DNA of 64,000 nucleotides from Poronia punctata (taxonomy: Eukaryota > Ascomycota > Sordariomycetes > Xylariales > Xylariaceae). How positions within the stretch are numbered: position 1 is the stretch's first letter; the number at the start of each line of letters is the position of its first letter. The position numbers were made by a program, and so were the translations under genes. A model generated the notes under the pieces. It was not told the origin of the DNA. It made no database searches and saw only the letters and a program-made list of their open reading frames with translations. This document shows positions 10,376-21,271 of the stretch, in pieces. The stretch covers positions 62,001 through 126,000 of the forward strand of contig MU401478.1 in NCBI GenBank assembly GCA_022579005.1, written 5' to 3'.

Positions 10376-11694
10376 TAGCCGCTAGTGCGGGCAGCTTGTC
10401 TTTGTCAAAGGTTAGGTCGAGGCCGGAGTAATCGTGCACGACGTCGTACCAGGGATTGTCGTCGGGCGAGCCATCGTCCCACGCATCGTTATGCTTTGTC
10501 GTCGGAGGCCCGTGGCCGTTGCTGAACGTGATGTCCGCGTGATCCGAGTCGTTGCTCCCGCTCTCGCTCCGTCGGTGCGTGCGGCACTGCCACACTACTT
10601 CTTGCACGCCGAAGTGCAGAACGCGCGTCGACAGCGACATCTCTTGGTATACCCAGCCCCGAGAGAGTAATGGGGCGTGCTCTGCACCTTTGCTCCGGGT
10701 CGAGCTGGCGAAGCGCGGCATCTGGCCCCGGATGAAGACTGAACCTCCTTCGAATAAAGCGCGGCTGTCTACATAACAGGCCTCCCTTTCGCTATAACAC
10801 CCCCCTGTGCCGTCTCTAGACTTGGTGGCGGCGATGGTGAGGAAGGCGCTTGCGTATATCTGAGCCATCTTGATGGATTCCTCTGCCCAGTCCTCGTCGC
10901 TGTCTTGGATGATGCAAAGCGAGTCGATCCAGATATAGTGGATGTCCAGCCTCCTGCAAACATCGATTGCATCCTGGAAGGTCTTGGTGAGACGGGTCCA
11001 GGGGATCTCTTGTTTGAATTCGTCGATAGTCGTAGATAGTGTTTTGACGGGACTCTGCGATGGTCCCCAACAGTGACTTAGACATACGTAGCTGCGCGGC
11101 TCCAGATTCTCTTCAAGGACAACTTTCCCGTTGCCTAGATTGAGAACCCGCTTCGGCATGTATTGGATGCCCGGGTGGTTGGCACTACACGCTTCGTGAG
11201 TGGCACTGCAATCGGCTATCCAGCCTTTTATAGCGGCTTTGGTTTCCTCCGATGAGGTGCTACATGAGAGGGGACGGCCTGTCTGGATCGTCCGGAATGT
11301 GTCATGGCTACTCTCTGCTTACAAATCGTACCCTCGTCAACTAACAACACTTCCGGTGCCCATATACCACCAAAAAGATACGATATAATAAGGGTATGGT
11401 ATGCGATTACGTACCAGGCAACTTGAAGATTTCAAAGAAACGTCTGCGGTCGAACGTGAGCCTCTTTGAATCCTGTTGAAATATGACTCTTTGTATAGGA
11501 TTCGAATGATAGCAGCTAACAGCGCGAAAGCGAAGATCACATGTCTGGCAACCGAGTTCCGCTCCAGACTTTAACCGGCCGATGTCGAGAATCTGAAACT
11601 CCCATGGATCGATGTCGTCTTTGCGACGGGAACAATAGAAACAAACCGGATCCGTTGGCTTGATAGCTGGGATTTGCAGGTTATTGGTAGCCAT

Positions 11695-13472
11695 TACTTG
11701 TTCTATAATATTTCCTTGCCTATACTAACTCGGTGAGAATCGTATAGCCTTTTCCCTGCAGCCCCGAAGGGGGCGTGGGTAGACGGTCTTTGAGAAGGAC
11801 AACTCAGGCATAAGTCGTTTTGGCTGACTGGAGACTGGACCCCCATCTTAAACCCCGGCAGCTGGGCGGAGCTTCATACTTCCCACCCCCATCCAGTACT
11901 CCGCTTCCACTTCGGCTCCGGGCACAACTCCCTAAACCACATACCGAATACCGGTAGCCTATTCCGACCACATGGCTTCATATTGTCGACTTCAATAGGT
12001 ACCCTTGGCTTTTTAACTGCAGTACTGGTGGCCCTGTACATGCAGTATTGAAATATAATCCCGCTTTGGATCCGAAGTCCTTGGATTATATGTTTTAGAA
12101 CACCTTAGCGATTCTAGAGAGGGCAGTGGCTAGACTCATACCTACTTTTTTCAAAGTTGAATTCTGCCCATGTTCTTTGTCACCCAATACTCAATATCCT
12201 TGATCTCAAAGAGACATGAGTCTAGTCAAAGGTCACATGTAGGTATATGTATAGATAATTTCAAGTCGGCCAGGTTAAATAACCATATATGCCTTTGGGT
12301 GGAAGACCAAATACTAGCGGACCTATCTGGGCAAGATGAAGTTATCGAAGCTGCTAGTTGCCATCCTTCATAGCCCATTTCTTGGAGACTGGTTCGAAAA
12401 AGAATATCGTCGTAGATCACAGCTACAGAGAGGTGCTTTTTTTGGTCATAACTTAGAGCAGAAAACACTCGTATAGTAATGTAAGAGGCCAATACATCAA
12501 GAATGGAAACCCACGCCTGCAATCTGTATGGTAAAGCAAGCTGTATAGCCACAACATGGGCTTTATGTAAGTTAACAAGACAAAGGATAGATATTTTAGG
12601 TCTATAACCTCATTATGATCTTTAGTTTGCTTTTTCATACTCTTGTGAAGGCGCAACATGGCAAAACCTGTACGAACGTTAAGCCACGGTCTATTCAGGA
12701 AAGAACTGTCATATGCATGCAGTCAGGAACTGGGAAACCTTACCTCATCGCACTTACCTATTTTTCACATATCAACCATCTTCTTATGGTAAGGCGCCAA
12801 CAGGATCTAGATGGAGGAAAGGACCTAGGTACAGATAGTCCCGTTGGGTCTTTGTCATCAATTTGCCTGCTCCAGAAGAGCTATAGGTGTACCTGTATGT
12901 TGGCTGTGGGTAGGTACATCCCTGGGAAGGATGCTGAGATATCAGATTTCAAGTTGTTTGCCTGCCCTAGCAACCAAAAACCCATCTGTTCCTGTAAGAA
13001 GGCCCACGATCCCATTGTGCCCACACCCTCGACGCCTTTAGAATGATCTCTTGGGTATTCACCATGTCATAAACTCTTGACACTGGCCTCAGGTAACCTC
13101 CCATAGGTCAACTACTGGACATTAATACGGAGCTCACAGGTGTAATTCCCACAAAGTAGGTATTCATATACTTTCCTCTCAAAATCTTTCCCTCTCTCTT
13201 CCCTTTCTTCTTCCCCCCACAAGAGGCACCGGGTTTTTTGCTCATCTTAAACTTGAGCGAGCCAATCTTCTTCGAGGATCAACGTTCGCACCTTCGCACC
13301 TTCGCACCTTCGAGATCAACACTGCCAAGGTGTGTTGCTGTTGCCTTACTTCCATTTCCTTTCCAATAGGTGTTTGTGTAATCTGCTGACCACCCAGTGA
13401 CATCTTGAAGAAAGGATACGCATTACATTTACCGCCGCTACAGTAGGCGTAGCTCTCAACTGTCAGGCAAAG
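11695..13472. other. intergenic region between divergent genes
   Basis: No recognised gene; ORFs of 65-143 codons at 12226-13046 match nothing known. Positions 13165-13220 are CT-rich, and three tandem copies of TTCGCACC lie at 13285-13308. Both features suit the promoter and leader of the gene starting at 13473. Confidence 0.5.
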
Positions 13473-16016
13473 ATGCCAACTATCTCTGACGAAGAGGCGC
13501 TGGCCATGCGCATGATGGTAAGTGATATCCCCGTGTCTCTTCGCTCTCTGCCTGCATTCCGAAAATAGAAGAAGCAGGTAACTACTTAGTTAGCTAGTTG
13601 ATGCGGCCTCTAACATCACCGCTCGTTCCTACAGAAGGACCTAGGTAATCACAGGGCTGAGGAGGCCGCTGAGGATGAAGAAGGTACATACCGGCGTGCT
13701 CCGGTGGCACCTTCACGCCGACAGATTAGCAGCGGAAGCTACGCCAAAGACCGGGTCTCTCAGAAATGGAACGGTAAGTACGACTTGAAGAACAGCTCAT
13801 TATGACCCTGTGGCCACTAACTTGCATTAGATGCAGTTGCCGCGGGCGCCTTTGATGACGACGATGCCGCCCAAGTGAAAGGGCTAAGCAAATTGGACGG
13901 CGGCCAGGCCCACCGCAAGTTGAGAGTGCAATCTGAACCTAGTCAAAAAGCAAGAAAGCCCGTCGTCTATAACCCAGCGTATGCACCACTGCGAGAGAAA
14001 GTCCCTATTCTTTGACTGATCTGTTCAATTGTTAGGGAACCCGGATACGGGCCGAGAAGTAATAAGAAATCAGACAAGGTTATGGTAATCTCACCTCTTG
14101 GGATACTCATTCGAGAGGGTGATCCTGTCACGAAATTCCCGCCTTCCAGAATGAACCCAACTCAAGCATCAGAACGCCTCGTTTCCGGCAAGGCTATCAA
14201 TATGCCTAGTACCCAAGCACAGGCTGAAGGCTCCGGAACTCAGACTATCCAACGCCGGGCTGAGGCTTCCGGAACGACGCCTCAGGTATGCAGTGTAATG
14301 TCCAACCCTTCGTGGGTTGCCCCGCATCTGCGCAAGCGTAGTACAGAGTCCCCGGGCCGTGGAGGTAATGAGCAGGCGAATCCGAACGTAGCTCCACGGA
14401 CAATATTCTTCGAGATTGAAGTTACTGTGCTTCAGAATACTGGCACGGGCAACAAAGGGATACCCGGACGGCTAGCATTGTACGAGCTTGTCGCCCGACC
14501 AATTGGTGTGTGGGAGTTAAAGGAGCAACTCACGGTAACCCGAGGCGACCTCCGTCAATTGCAAGAGCCATCCGTTGCGGGAAGTAAAGTTCTACTTCGC
14601 CGACAAAGTCAGAATCAACCTGTACGCTCGACTACTGTTCGATTTGTGAGCCTTGAGGCCGCCAAGAAGTTCGCCGCGGAGCTTAAACAGCTCAAAACCA
14701 ACTACGCTCAGTCTACCGAGCCAGTTTTCGCGGAAAAAACTGAGAGTATCCCGATCGTCCAAGATGCGACCACACAGGCACCAGTTACTGAAGTGTCTGC
14801 GGTGACGAAGCCGGTATCTGAAGAAATCCGTTCCACAGCACCGAAAGCCGAAAAAGCGAAGGAGCAGGTAAAGCTCCAGGAACAGGAAGACATGATTGAT
14901 TTCACGTCTACCAGTGGAGCAACTATGGGCAAATCGACCGCCCCGGGACGTCAGGCCGTTAACATAGGCCGAAAAGTCGCCGACATCCTCATCGACATAG
15001 ACACGTCTTCTGCTGACAAGCTGGACAAGTATGCGTGCGGTGATCTAGGCGGGGTACCTTATGGACCACCAACGAATGGTGCACAGAAGGCTGATGCTAA
15101 AATCGGTCGACCTGAGGGTATTGAAAGCTCCATTGCTCAGAAAGTGGTAAGCTCGAATAATCCCACGGGACAAGAGCTGGGGAAGAACGTAATCGAGGCT
15201 CCGTTCCCTTCGCTGCAGGCGCTGCAGGAAATCATGGCGCGTTTTCCCAACGTCAATTCCATCAAGGGTGTCCGCCTAGGCTCTAGCGTCTCTTGGGCGT
15301 CTACCAAAATTTTCTTAGAGCTCAAGGAATCCAACTTCGCAGAGGTGACTCAAGAGTACTATTGCCTGAGCCATGCATACTCGGGCTGCCAAAAGGCCGA
15401 ACATGGCTTCTATGCGGTTCTGTTTTCGTTGATGCGAAGAAATACGTTCATCCAACTTCCGCTGGATCAACAAGCATGGGTCCTTGCCTCTGTATATCAA
15501 CAAGTGTACCCAAAAGATCCAGTCACTTCTCCCCCTGAGGAACTGCCTGCCTTGAAAAGCACCGAAAACCGATGCCCCAAGGCTGTCAAAGAGTTTAATG
15601 CTTCAGCCGCGGCCGGCAAGGGCAGAAATGCAATGAACATGAATACCCAAACCCCATCCTATGCCCAGCCCTCTATTGGCAAGCCAACCAGCCTGGATAC
15701 GGGTGTGCAGGGAAGCTTCACCGCTGGTGATTGGGCGTTATTTCGTTGTAAGGAGTAGTTCCCAGCAAACCGAGAAGCCCCTAATAACACAGTAACAGAG
15801 ACACCTGTAAGCGGTGGGATATCGACTCAACGACATACAGAAGCTACAAATGAGCCATTTAGAGACGGTCAACGGGTTTACCGGAACAGTTCACTGTCTT
15901 CTTATGCCGAGGGTGCGAGACAAGAGGAGGTATCTACCTGTAGCAGCGTGGGGGGGATGGACATTGGCAAAGGTTTGGCGATAACCGGCGACAATCCTCG
16001 ACCAACTCGACTATGA
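13473..16016 (+). CDS. large, mostly disordered protein of unknown function (755 aa in the preferred model)
   Basis: Exons 13473-13517, 13635-13773, 13831-13978, 14036-15747 and 15793-16016. The first three introns have good donors (GTAAGT, GTAAGT, GTATGC) and acceptors. The last intron (15748-15792, GTAAGG, branch CTAAT, ACAG) is only 45 nt. It is preferred because it opens a further 74-codon frame; without it the protein ends at 15758 (684 aa). The N-terminus is acidic and basic by turns. A structured block at about residues 230-320 (TIFFEIEVTVLQNTG, GRLALYELVARPIGVWELKEQL, TTVRFVSLEAAKKFAAEL) could be a small beta domain. Another block near residue 560 (YYCLSHAYSGC, HGFYAVLFSLMRRNTF) is followed by a low-complexity tail. 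I do not recognise the family and assign no function. Confidence 0.72.
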
Positions 16017-17196
16017 ACTTGTTAGCAAATCGATTGCAAGAGATTAGCATTGCGGAGGAGTAGACAAATCTCTGGCGTTGGGGGTCTGTTTGTGCACATG
16101 CTTCCTCTTTTCGGGGGGGAGAGTAGCCCCGTATCCCCACACGGAGACCAAGTACTTCTTGAGTATTTAGGTGGTATAACGGTGCAGCACTGGCCTGGTG
16201 TTATCTGGCGGATATTATATGTGTACGAGTATGTTATGAGACAAGAAGGGGAGAAGCAAAAGGAGTATTCTGGGGCTGAGAGTAAAATCCTAGGTCAACT
16301 AGGAGGTAGGTATGTATGAGTATAGAGTAGTCAGGGCCCCAATTGCAGAAACCAGAAAGTCAATGAACCGTTGATGTTACTTAGATTGAACCGTGAGAAA
16401 TGTCAAGGTTTGGCATGCGAAGTTACAATCCCTTCTGCCGGAATTTGACATGAAGCGCATTTATTTTCACTATTCTTCCTGGATTTGCATACTCGTAGTA
16501 GTAGTAGGTAGTCTCCTGTACACGTATATGCACTCGTGGAGAGGTACAAGAGCCAGCCATCCTGAAATGTGACGAGGTCCTAGGTTAGGAGTAAAGTTTG
16601 GCGCAAATGTAGCCAATTACGGCTTGCCAACAGGCTCAGCAGGACAAATACCAGGTAAGTTACCTTACCACCCACTCCACCTTACCTATTTGTAGAGGGC
16701 CAATAGAGGGGCACGGAGAGGTTCCCTATCACCGTTGTACGCCTTGTAGATATAAACTTACACCTATGTAGGTATACCTACGCTGCACGAGTAGGTAGAT
16801 TTGTATATGTGCCTAGAACGCCCGTGTAACTGTACAGCCGAATGAATAAATCAGGCCACACAAGTGACAAGAGGTACCTCACCCGGGTCCTACCTTTCAA
16901 CACCTGGGCACGCCGGGCAACTCAGGATGCCGGGACAGAACCTTTACACTTTTAAGCTTAAGAGGTTGGTATATACCACTTATAGAGTGAAAGGTCTAAT
17001 TAAAGGTTTGATATATAAGGTTACAAATGTATCCTTTAAAGCAGCTGATTTATTAAGCTTGAGATAATAATAATAGAAGCTTGCTTATGCTATATGGACT
17101 TTTGATACATGTTAGTTAAGCGTAGTATACTTTAAAGTACATACCTATAAGTAGGATAGGTTATATTTAGGTATGTACTTTAGCTTAAAATTATAT
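16017..17196. other. intergenic region left of the second inverted-repeat element
   Basis: No gene recognised. It contains two TACGAGTA/TACTCGTA octamers (16224, 16490) and a GTA triplet run near 16496-16507. From about 16990 the composition drops to AT-rich, possibly an older degraded repeat adjoining the element at 17197. Confidence 0.5.
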
Positions 17197-18391
17197 TACC
17201 GTGTAGCACCCTTTATATAAGACGATCACGATAATAATCTCTAAATTGTAAGACGATCTCTAAGCAGATATAATTAGCTGCGCGTTTTATAGCAAAAATA
17301 GTACTAATTTTAAAACGGTCTATTACTTTAAAGATCGTCTTTAAATAGAGACCGTCTTAGAAAAAATTATAAATTAAAAAAGAAATATTTTTATAGCTAT
17401 ATCTTATACTATATATATATAGTATATATAACCTATTACTATTATTTATATTATATTTTATTTTTAATAGGTTTTTTTTTTTTTATATAAGGGTTAAAGT
17501 TTAAACTAATAGTTTATATATATTATATTATTATTATATACTAAGTACTTAACTACTATACTATATAGGTTATTTTATATATATGCGCAAAAGGTTAATT
17601 ATTATTATACTTTAAGTGTTTAAAAAAGCAATTATAATTGCAATTGTAGTTATAAGTATAAGTATAGGTATAGGTATAGGTATAGCTTAATTTAGCTGCG
17701 CAGGCTAGCCCTTAGTATAGCTAGATCTAGCCGCGCAGGTAAGGATTTTCTTTAGCTAAGTTAGCTGCGTAGGTGTAGGTCTAATTAAATCGGCTGCAAA
17801 GGTATAGGTGTAGGTCTAGCTGCGTAAGTATAAGTTTAATTAAATTAGCTACAAAGGTCTACTGCAAAGGTCTGCTACAAAGGTGTAAGTCTAATTAAAT
17901 TAGCTATAAAGGTATAAGTCTAGCTAAATTAGCTGCAAAAGTATTAGATCGGCTGCAAAAGTGTTAAAATGGCTACAAAGGTATTAGAATAGCTGCAAAA
18001 GTATAGGTATAGCTATAAAGGTATAGGTATAGCTATAAAGGTATTAAAATAGCTATGCTAACTAAGTATAAAATATAGGTATATTATATAAGTAAGTAAG
18101 TAAGTAAATAAATAGGTTTATAACAAGCAGAGACCACTTTAGCTAGCGAAGACCACTTTAGCTACTAAGACCATTTTTAGCTAGCAAAGACCGTTTTATC
18201 TAGCTTAAAATCGTTTTTATTTTTAAAGATTATACCTATTAAAAGACTATCTAATCAAAAAAGACAGTGTACTATAAAAAAACATTACTATAATTGTCTT
18301 AAATTATAAAAACGGTTACAAAATTTTTAAAACAGTGCTAAAAGCTTGGATTATTACGGTGATCGTCTCTAATTAAGGGCACCACACGGTA
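17197..18391. mobile_element. 1195-bp AT-rich inverted-repeat element, degenerate
   Basis: The left end TACCGTGTAGCACCCTT is matched, inverted, at the right end (TACCGTGTGGTGCCCTT on the opposite strand). The two ends align over about 43 bp with roughly 10 mismatches, several of them transitions. Flanking dinucleotides are AT on both sides (17195-17196, 18392-18393), which may be a target duplication or chance. The interior is AT-rich with no ORF. It has tandem modules built on GCTGCAAAGGTATAGG-like units (about 17700-18060) and four copies of an AGACCACTTTAGCTAG-like unit (about 18129-18205). Its ends differ from those of the 9250 element, so it is a separate family. Confidence 0.7.
18129..18205. 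repeat. short degenerate tandem repeat inside the second element
   Basis: Four successive copies of roughly 19-21 bp beginning AGACC, then a T-rich stretch, then AGCTAGC or close variants. The copies differ mainly by transitions and small gaps. Confidence 0.7.
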
Positions 18392-19231
18392 ATGTAGGCA
18401 TGTAGGTAAGGTAGCGGGTGGTCAGTATCTAGGCCATCTCTATGGTGCTGGTCTGGTTTGTAGGTTTCCTAAATGCTTCGAGTATGCTTCCCGGTTGTCA
18501 AAGGAGTCCATATGACAATGATACCACTACTTTAGCTAGGTATGTAGATGAATATGTTGATAGCTTAAAAGTCTGTTACCTACGAGATGTGGTCAATGTG
18601 TGCTGTATGTTTTGTAATCTCTGACAGCATCAATACCACATATACATAATACATGACCTTAATTGAACAGCACTCAGGAAGTATGGGACACTTTGGTTCT
18701 TATAGTCTTGGTAAACATCCAGCGTATTCATTGTACTTCAACAGAGACAACTCATTTAGGTAGGTAGATACTTACCTACGGGCCTACCTAGGCAACCAGT
18801 TTAGTAGAGCTTCAAAACATGTACATTTGGTGTACCCAAACTCTACGCTACTGGCATCCAGACCCACTCACATATGCATAATAAACCCCATTCTGCCCAT
18901 CCACATCTTTGCTTTCCGTCAAATCATACAAATCATACATATCATCGCCGCCGCCGCCCAACCCAGCATAGTCTACCCTGGCTATGCACAAGCGCTGTTG
19001 ACTCCTTTGTCCAGTAAAGGCTCATTTCATCCCCAGAGCGACCCATCAACCTGGTTTCACATAATCCGAGTGTATTTCCGATCGGGTTTGTCCTAGGCTT
19101 TTTCCCCCCCTTCTACCCACAACCCATCAGCAACATAGGAAGCTTCGACAACATCACCGCCGTTCCCACAGAAACATCTGAGAAGACGGAGGCATCTTGT
19201 ATCAACCGAGAGACAAGGCGACGGTATCACT
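18392..19231. other. intergenic region, promoter and leader of sts1
   Basis: No gene. The stretch 19100-19231 is C/A-rich and G-poor, as expected for the leader of the rightward gene at 19232. TACCTA/TAGGTA runs occur near 18765-18790. Confidence 0.5.
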
Positions 19232-20236
19232 ATGAATGTGCTTCTGTCGCCGCACCCTTCCCACTTCCATCATCCGGACAACAACCGACTATCACCTACC
19301 CGGTCCAGTACGTCGGCTCTTGATATCCCTTAAAATAGTGTTTCTTCGTTTCGGTTTGTCCAATGCTGTACGCTTTCTTTTCTGACGGATGTTTTCACAG
19401 TGTCGTCATTTCATAATGCTCATCGAAAACGGAAAGCCGAAGATGAGGGTGATGAGATGTCCATATCGCCGTCGAATTCTCCCAATGTGACGTCCCGCCA
19501 ACTTTCCCGACCATCGAAAAAGATCCGAGCAAGCGACCTTACAGGGAGACCCTTGCGTCTCCCTCGACTCCTGGAAACTCTTGACGTCACACAACTCCGA
19601 CTTGTGCTCCAGACTATTTGCGAACGGCAACCAGAAATTAGTGAGGAGGTGGTCAAAAGCGCCCCGCGGCCAACAGTTGAATGTGCACTACAAGTCTTGA
19701 AAGAATACCAGGACCGATTACGGGCCGCATTCCCCTACGGTAATGCCACGGCGGACTACGCATATTATCGGGTCAAGCAACCTCTCGTCGCTCTCATGGA
19801 TGCTCTCGCCGATTTCACACCGCAATTTCTGCCACCTATTGAGGTACAGACGACACTTTCTCTCCAGTACTTGGACGAAGCAACCAAGATTGTCCATAGC
19901 CTCCCCGATTGGGAGAGCCAGAATTATCGCCACCACAAAGAAAATGCCTACGACGAGATATCAAAGGCTTGGGCGTTGGTTATTGCCGAAGCGTCCAAGA
20001 AAGGAGCTGGATTTGCCTTGCACTCGAACGGATGGGACCAAGCATTAGCTAAACATAACCAACAATCCGGTGGTCGAATGCACACCGCCATGACTGCCAT
20101 GGCTAGCAACGTCGGGTGGATTGGTGGCAATGCAGGTACTCACAGCGGAATGCCGAGCGGACCGCCCAACCAAGGATCTATCGTCGATCAACTCCTGGCT
20201 GGCAGCACCGGGCCTCGCGTGGGCGCGCACTGGTAA
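19232..20236 (+). CDS. sts1: tethering factor for nuclear proteasome Sts1/Cut8
   Basis: Two exons, 19232-19307 and 19401-20236, joined by a 93-nt intron (GTACGT...CACAG), give 303 aa. The start MNVLLSPHPSHF, the Ser/Pro lead, KKIRASDLTGRPLRLPRLLETLD, LRLVLQTICERQPEI and the helical core are those of the Cut8/Sts1 family. The downstream exon alone would lack the MNVLLSP start, which supports the splice. Sts1/Cut8 holds 26S proteasomes inside the nucleus or at its envelope through a basic N-terminal segment and a six-helix core, and is itself a short-lived proteasome substrate. In this window it sits about 1 kb upstream of rad52 on the same strand. Confidence 0.92.
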
Positions 20237-21271
20237 ACCGGCCGCTACAATAGGAAATCGATATTTGACCCGATGATGTTAAATCGAGTGTATTGAGGAG
20301 CGTACGACGATGGTGTCTGTTCGTTTGTTGATACGGCCTACTATATTCGCGTCGGTTCGTATTGGCTGGATGGTTCGCAGAGACCTATTTGTCACGAAGC
20401 ATAGAATTAGGTACGGCGTCATGGGTCGCACTTCTGGGCGTTTTATATTGTCATGGTGGTGGCGTTCGGCATTTCGATTTGATATTCCTGCTCGCCTTCC
20501 GAATCCGTATAGGTATCTTTCCTTCCTTTGGATTGGGAGTCAGAGGAATCAGGCTATGGATGTTACGCACCGAGGCCGACATTCAAGTGAGGAGGTTTGC
20601 GGGTTCTGTATAGAGGTATCTACCTCTTATCCACTAGAGGAGCGTCTTCTAGGGGAACGGACTCGGGGAAGAGAAGATGTGCGTTGATGAACGATCAACT
20701 TTGATGTAAATTAGTTTGATCACTCCGAATTAACGGGCCCAAGCCCCGCCAACGCTATATCCAAACACGGAACATATATGAAAATGATATCGGGCTACCA
20801 TGGACTATGCTACATTCTTAAAGGCACTGCATCACCTTTTACATAGAAGTTTGGTACATAGTTATAGTATATTTATGTTTACGTTTTTAATAGCTCACAG
20901 ACAGAGCCGAAAAGGCGTCTGATTGGGAGTACGAGTAGAGGAGAGACGGAGTTGTATGAAATGGAGGTAGTCTCGTGACTTGGTGTCTGGTTGCACGTAT
21001 TATGTAATGTTAAGTGGGTCATATACCTACTCGAACTACCTTAGGTATTACTACGTGTAGGTATACACAGACACGTATGGCCCTGTTCCCGCGTCTCTCC
21101 AGTGGCAGTCAACCATACCAGCATTTCGTCGAGGGTGAAACAGCTTAACCTTAGCTCTCGACATTCAATCCGAATAGCGCATATTCGAATAATATTACTG
21201 GCATCAGTGTTGCTCCACGCTACAACACCTCGATGCTTGACAATTGGCAACCTCTTCTGTAATCACTCGCC
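20237..21271. other. intergenic region: sts1 trailer and rad52 promoter
   Basis: No gene recognised. It contains one TACGAGTA octamer at 20930. ORFs at 20310-20687 look like chance readings of the trailer. Confidence 0.5.

Larger units (their letters stand above)
8490..11694 (-). pseudogene. HET-domain (heterokaryon incompatibility) gene, split by a transposon-like insertion
   Basis: Exon 1 is 11694-11415; a 100-nt intron (GTACGT...CAG) leads to exon 2 from 11314, which is interrupted at 10376 by the element at 9250-10375. The remainder of the gene continues at 9247-8490. HET motifs are all upstream of the break: YVCLSHCWG, HYIWIDSLCIIQD.DEDW, ASAFLTIAAT and LLSRGWVYQE. The downstream part carries the typical tail after the HET domain (AGLWKDTLLFDLLW, PSWSWASV). 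Counting one copy of the duplicated TA, the two halves are in the same frame and together span 658 codons plus stop, a usual size for HET proteins. As it stands, the upstream half runs 16 codons into the element's terminal repeat and stops at 10329 (421 aa). The orphan downstream ORF begins at an ATG inside the other terminal repeat (9302). HET proteins trigger self/non-self cell death on hyphal fusion; this copy is probably non-functional or truncated. Confidence 0.9.

Noticed and set aside
12226..12552. 108-codon leftward ORF (MAIQLALPYRLQAW...)
   Set aside because: No motif, no leader and no splice partner; it is within the expected range of chance ORFs.
15293..15538. Rightward ORF overlapping the unknown protein's main exon
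   Set aside because: Different frame inside a 1.7-kb exon that is open throughout.
16860..17190. AT-rich sequence left of the second element as part of it
   Set aside because: The inverted ends at 17197 and 18391 pair with each other; the left stretch has no counterpart on the right.
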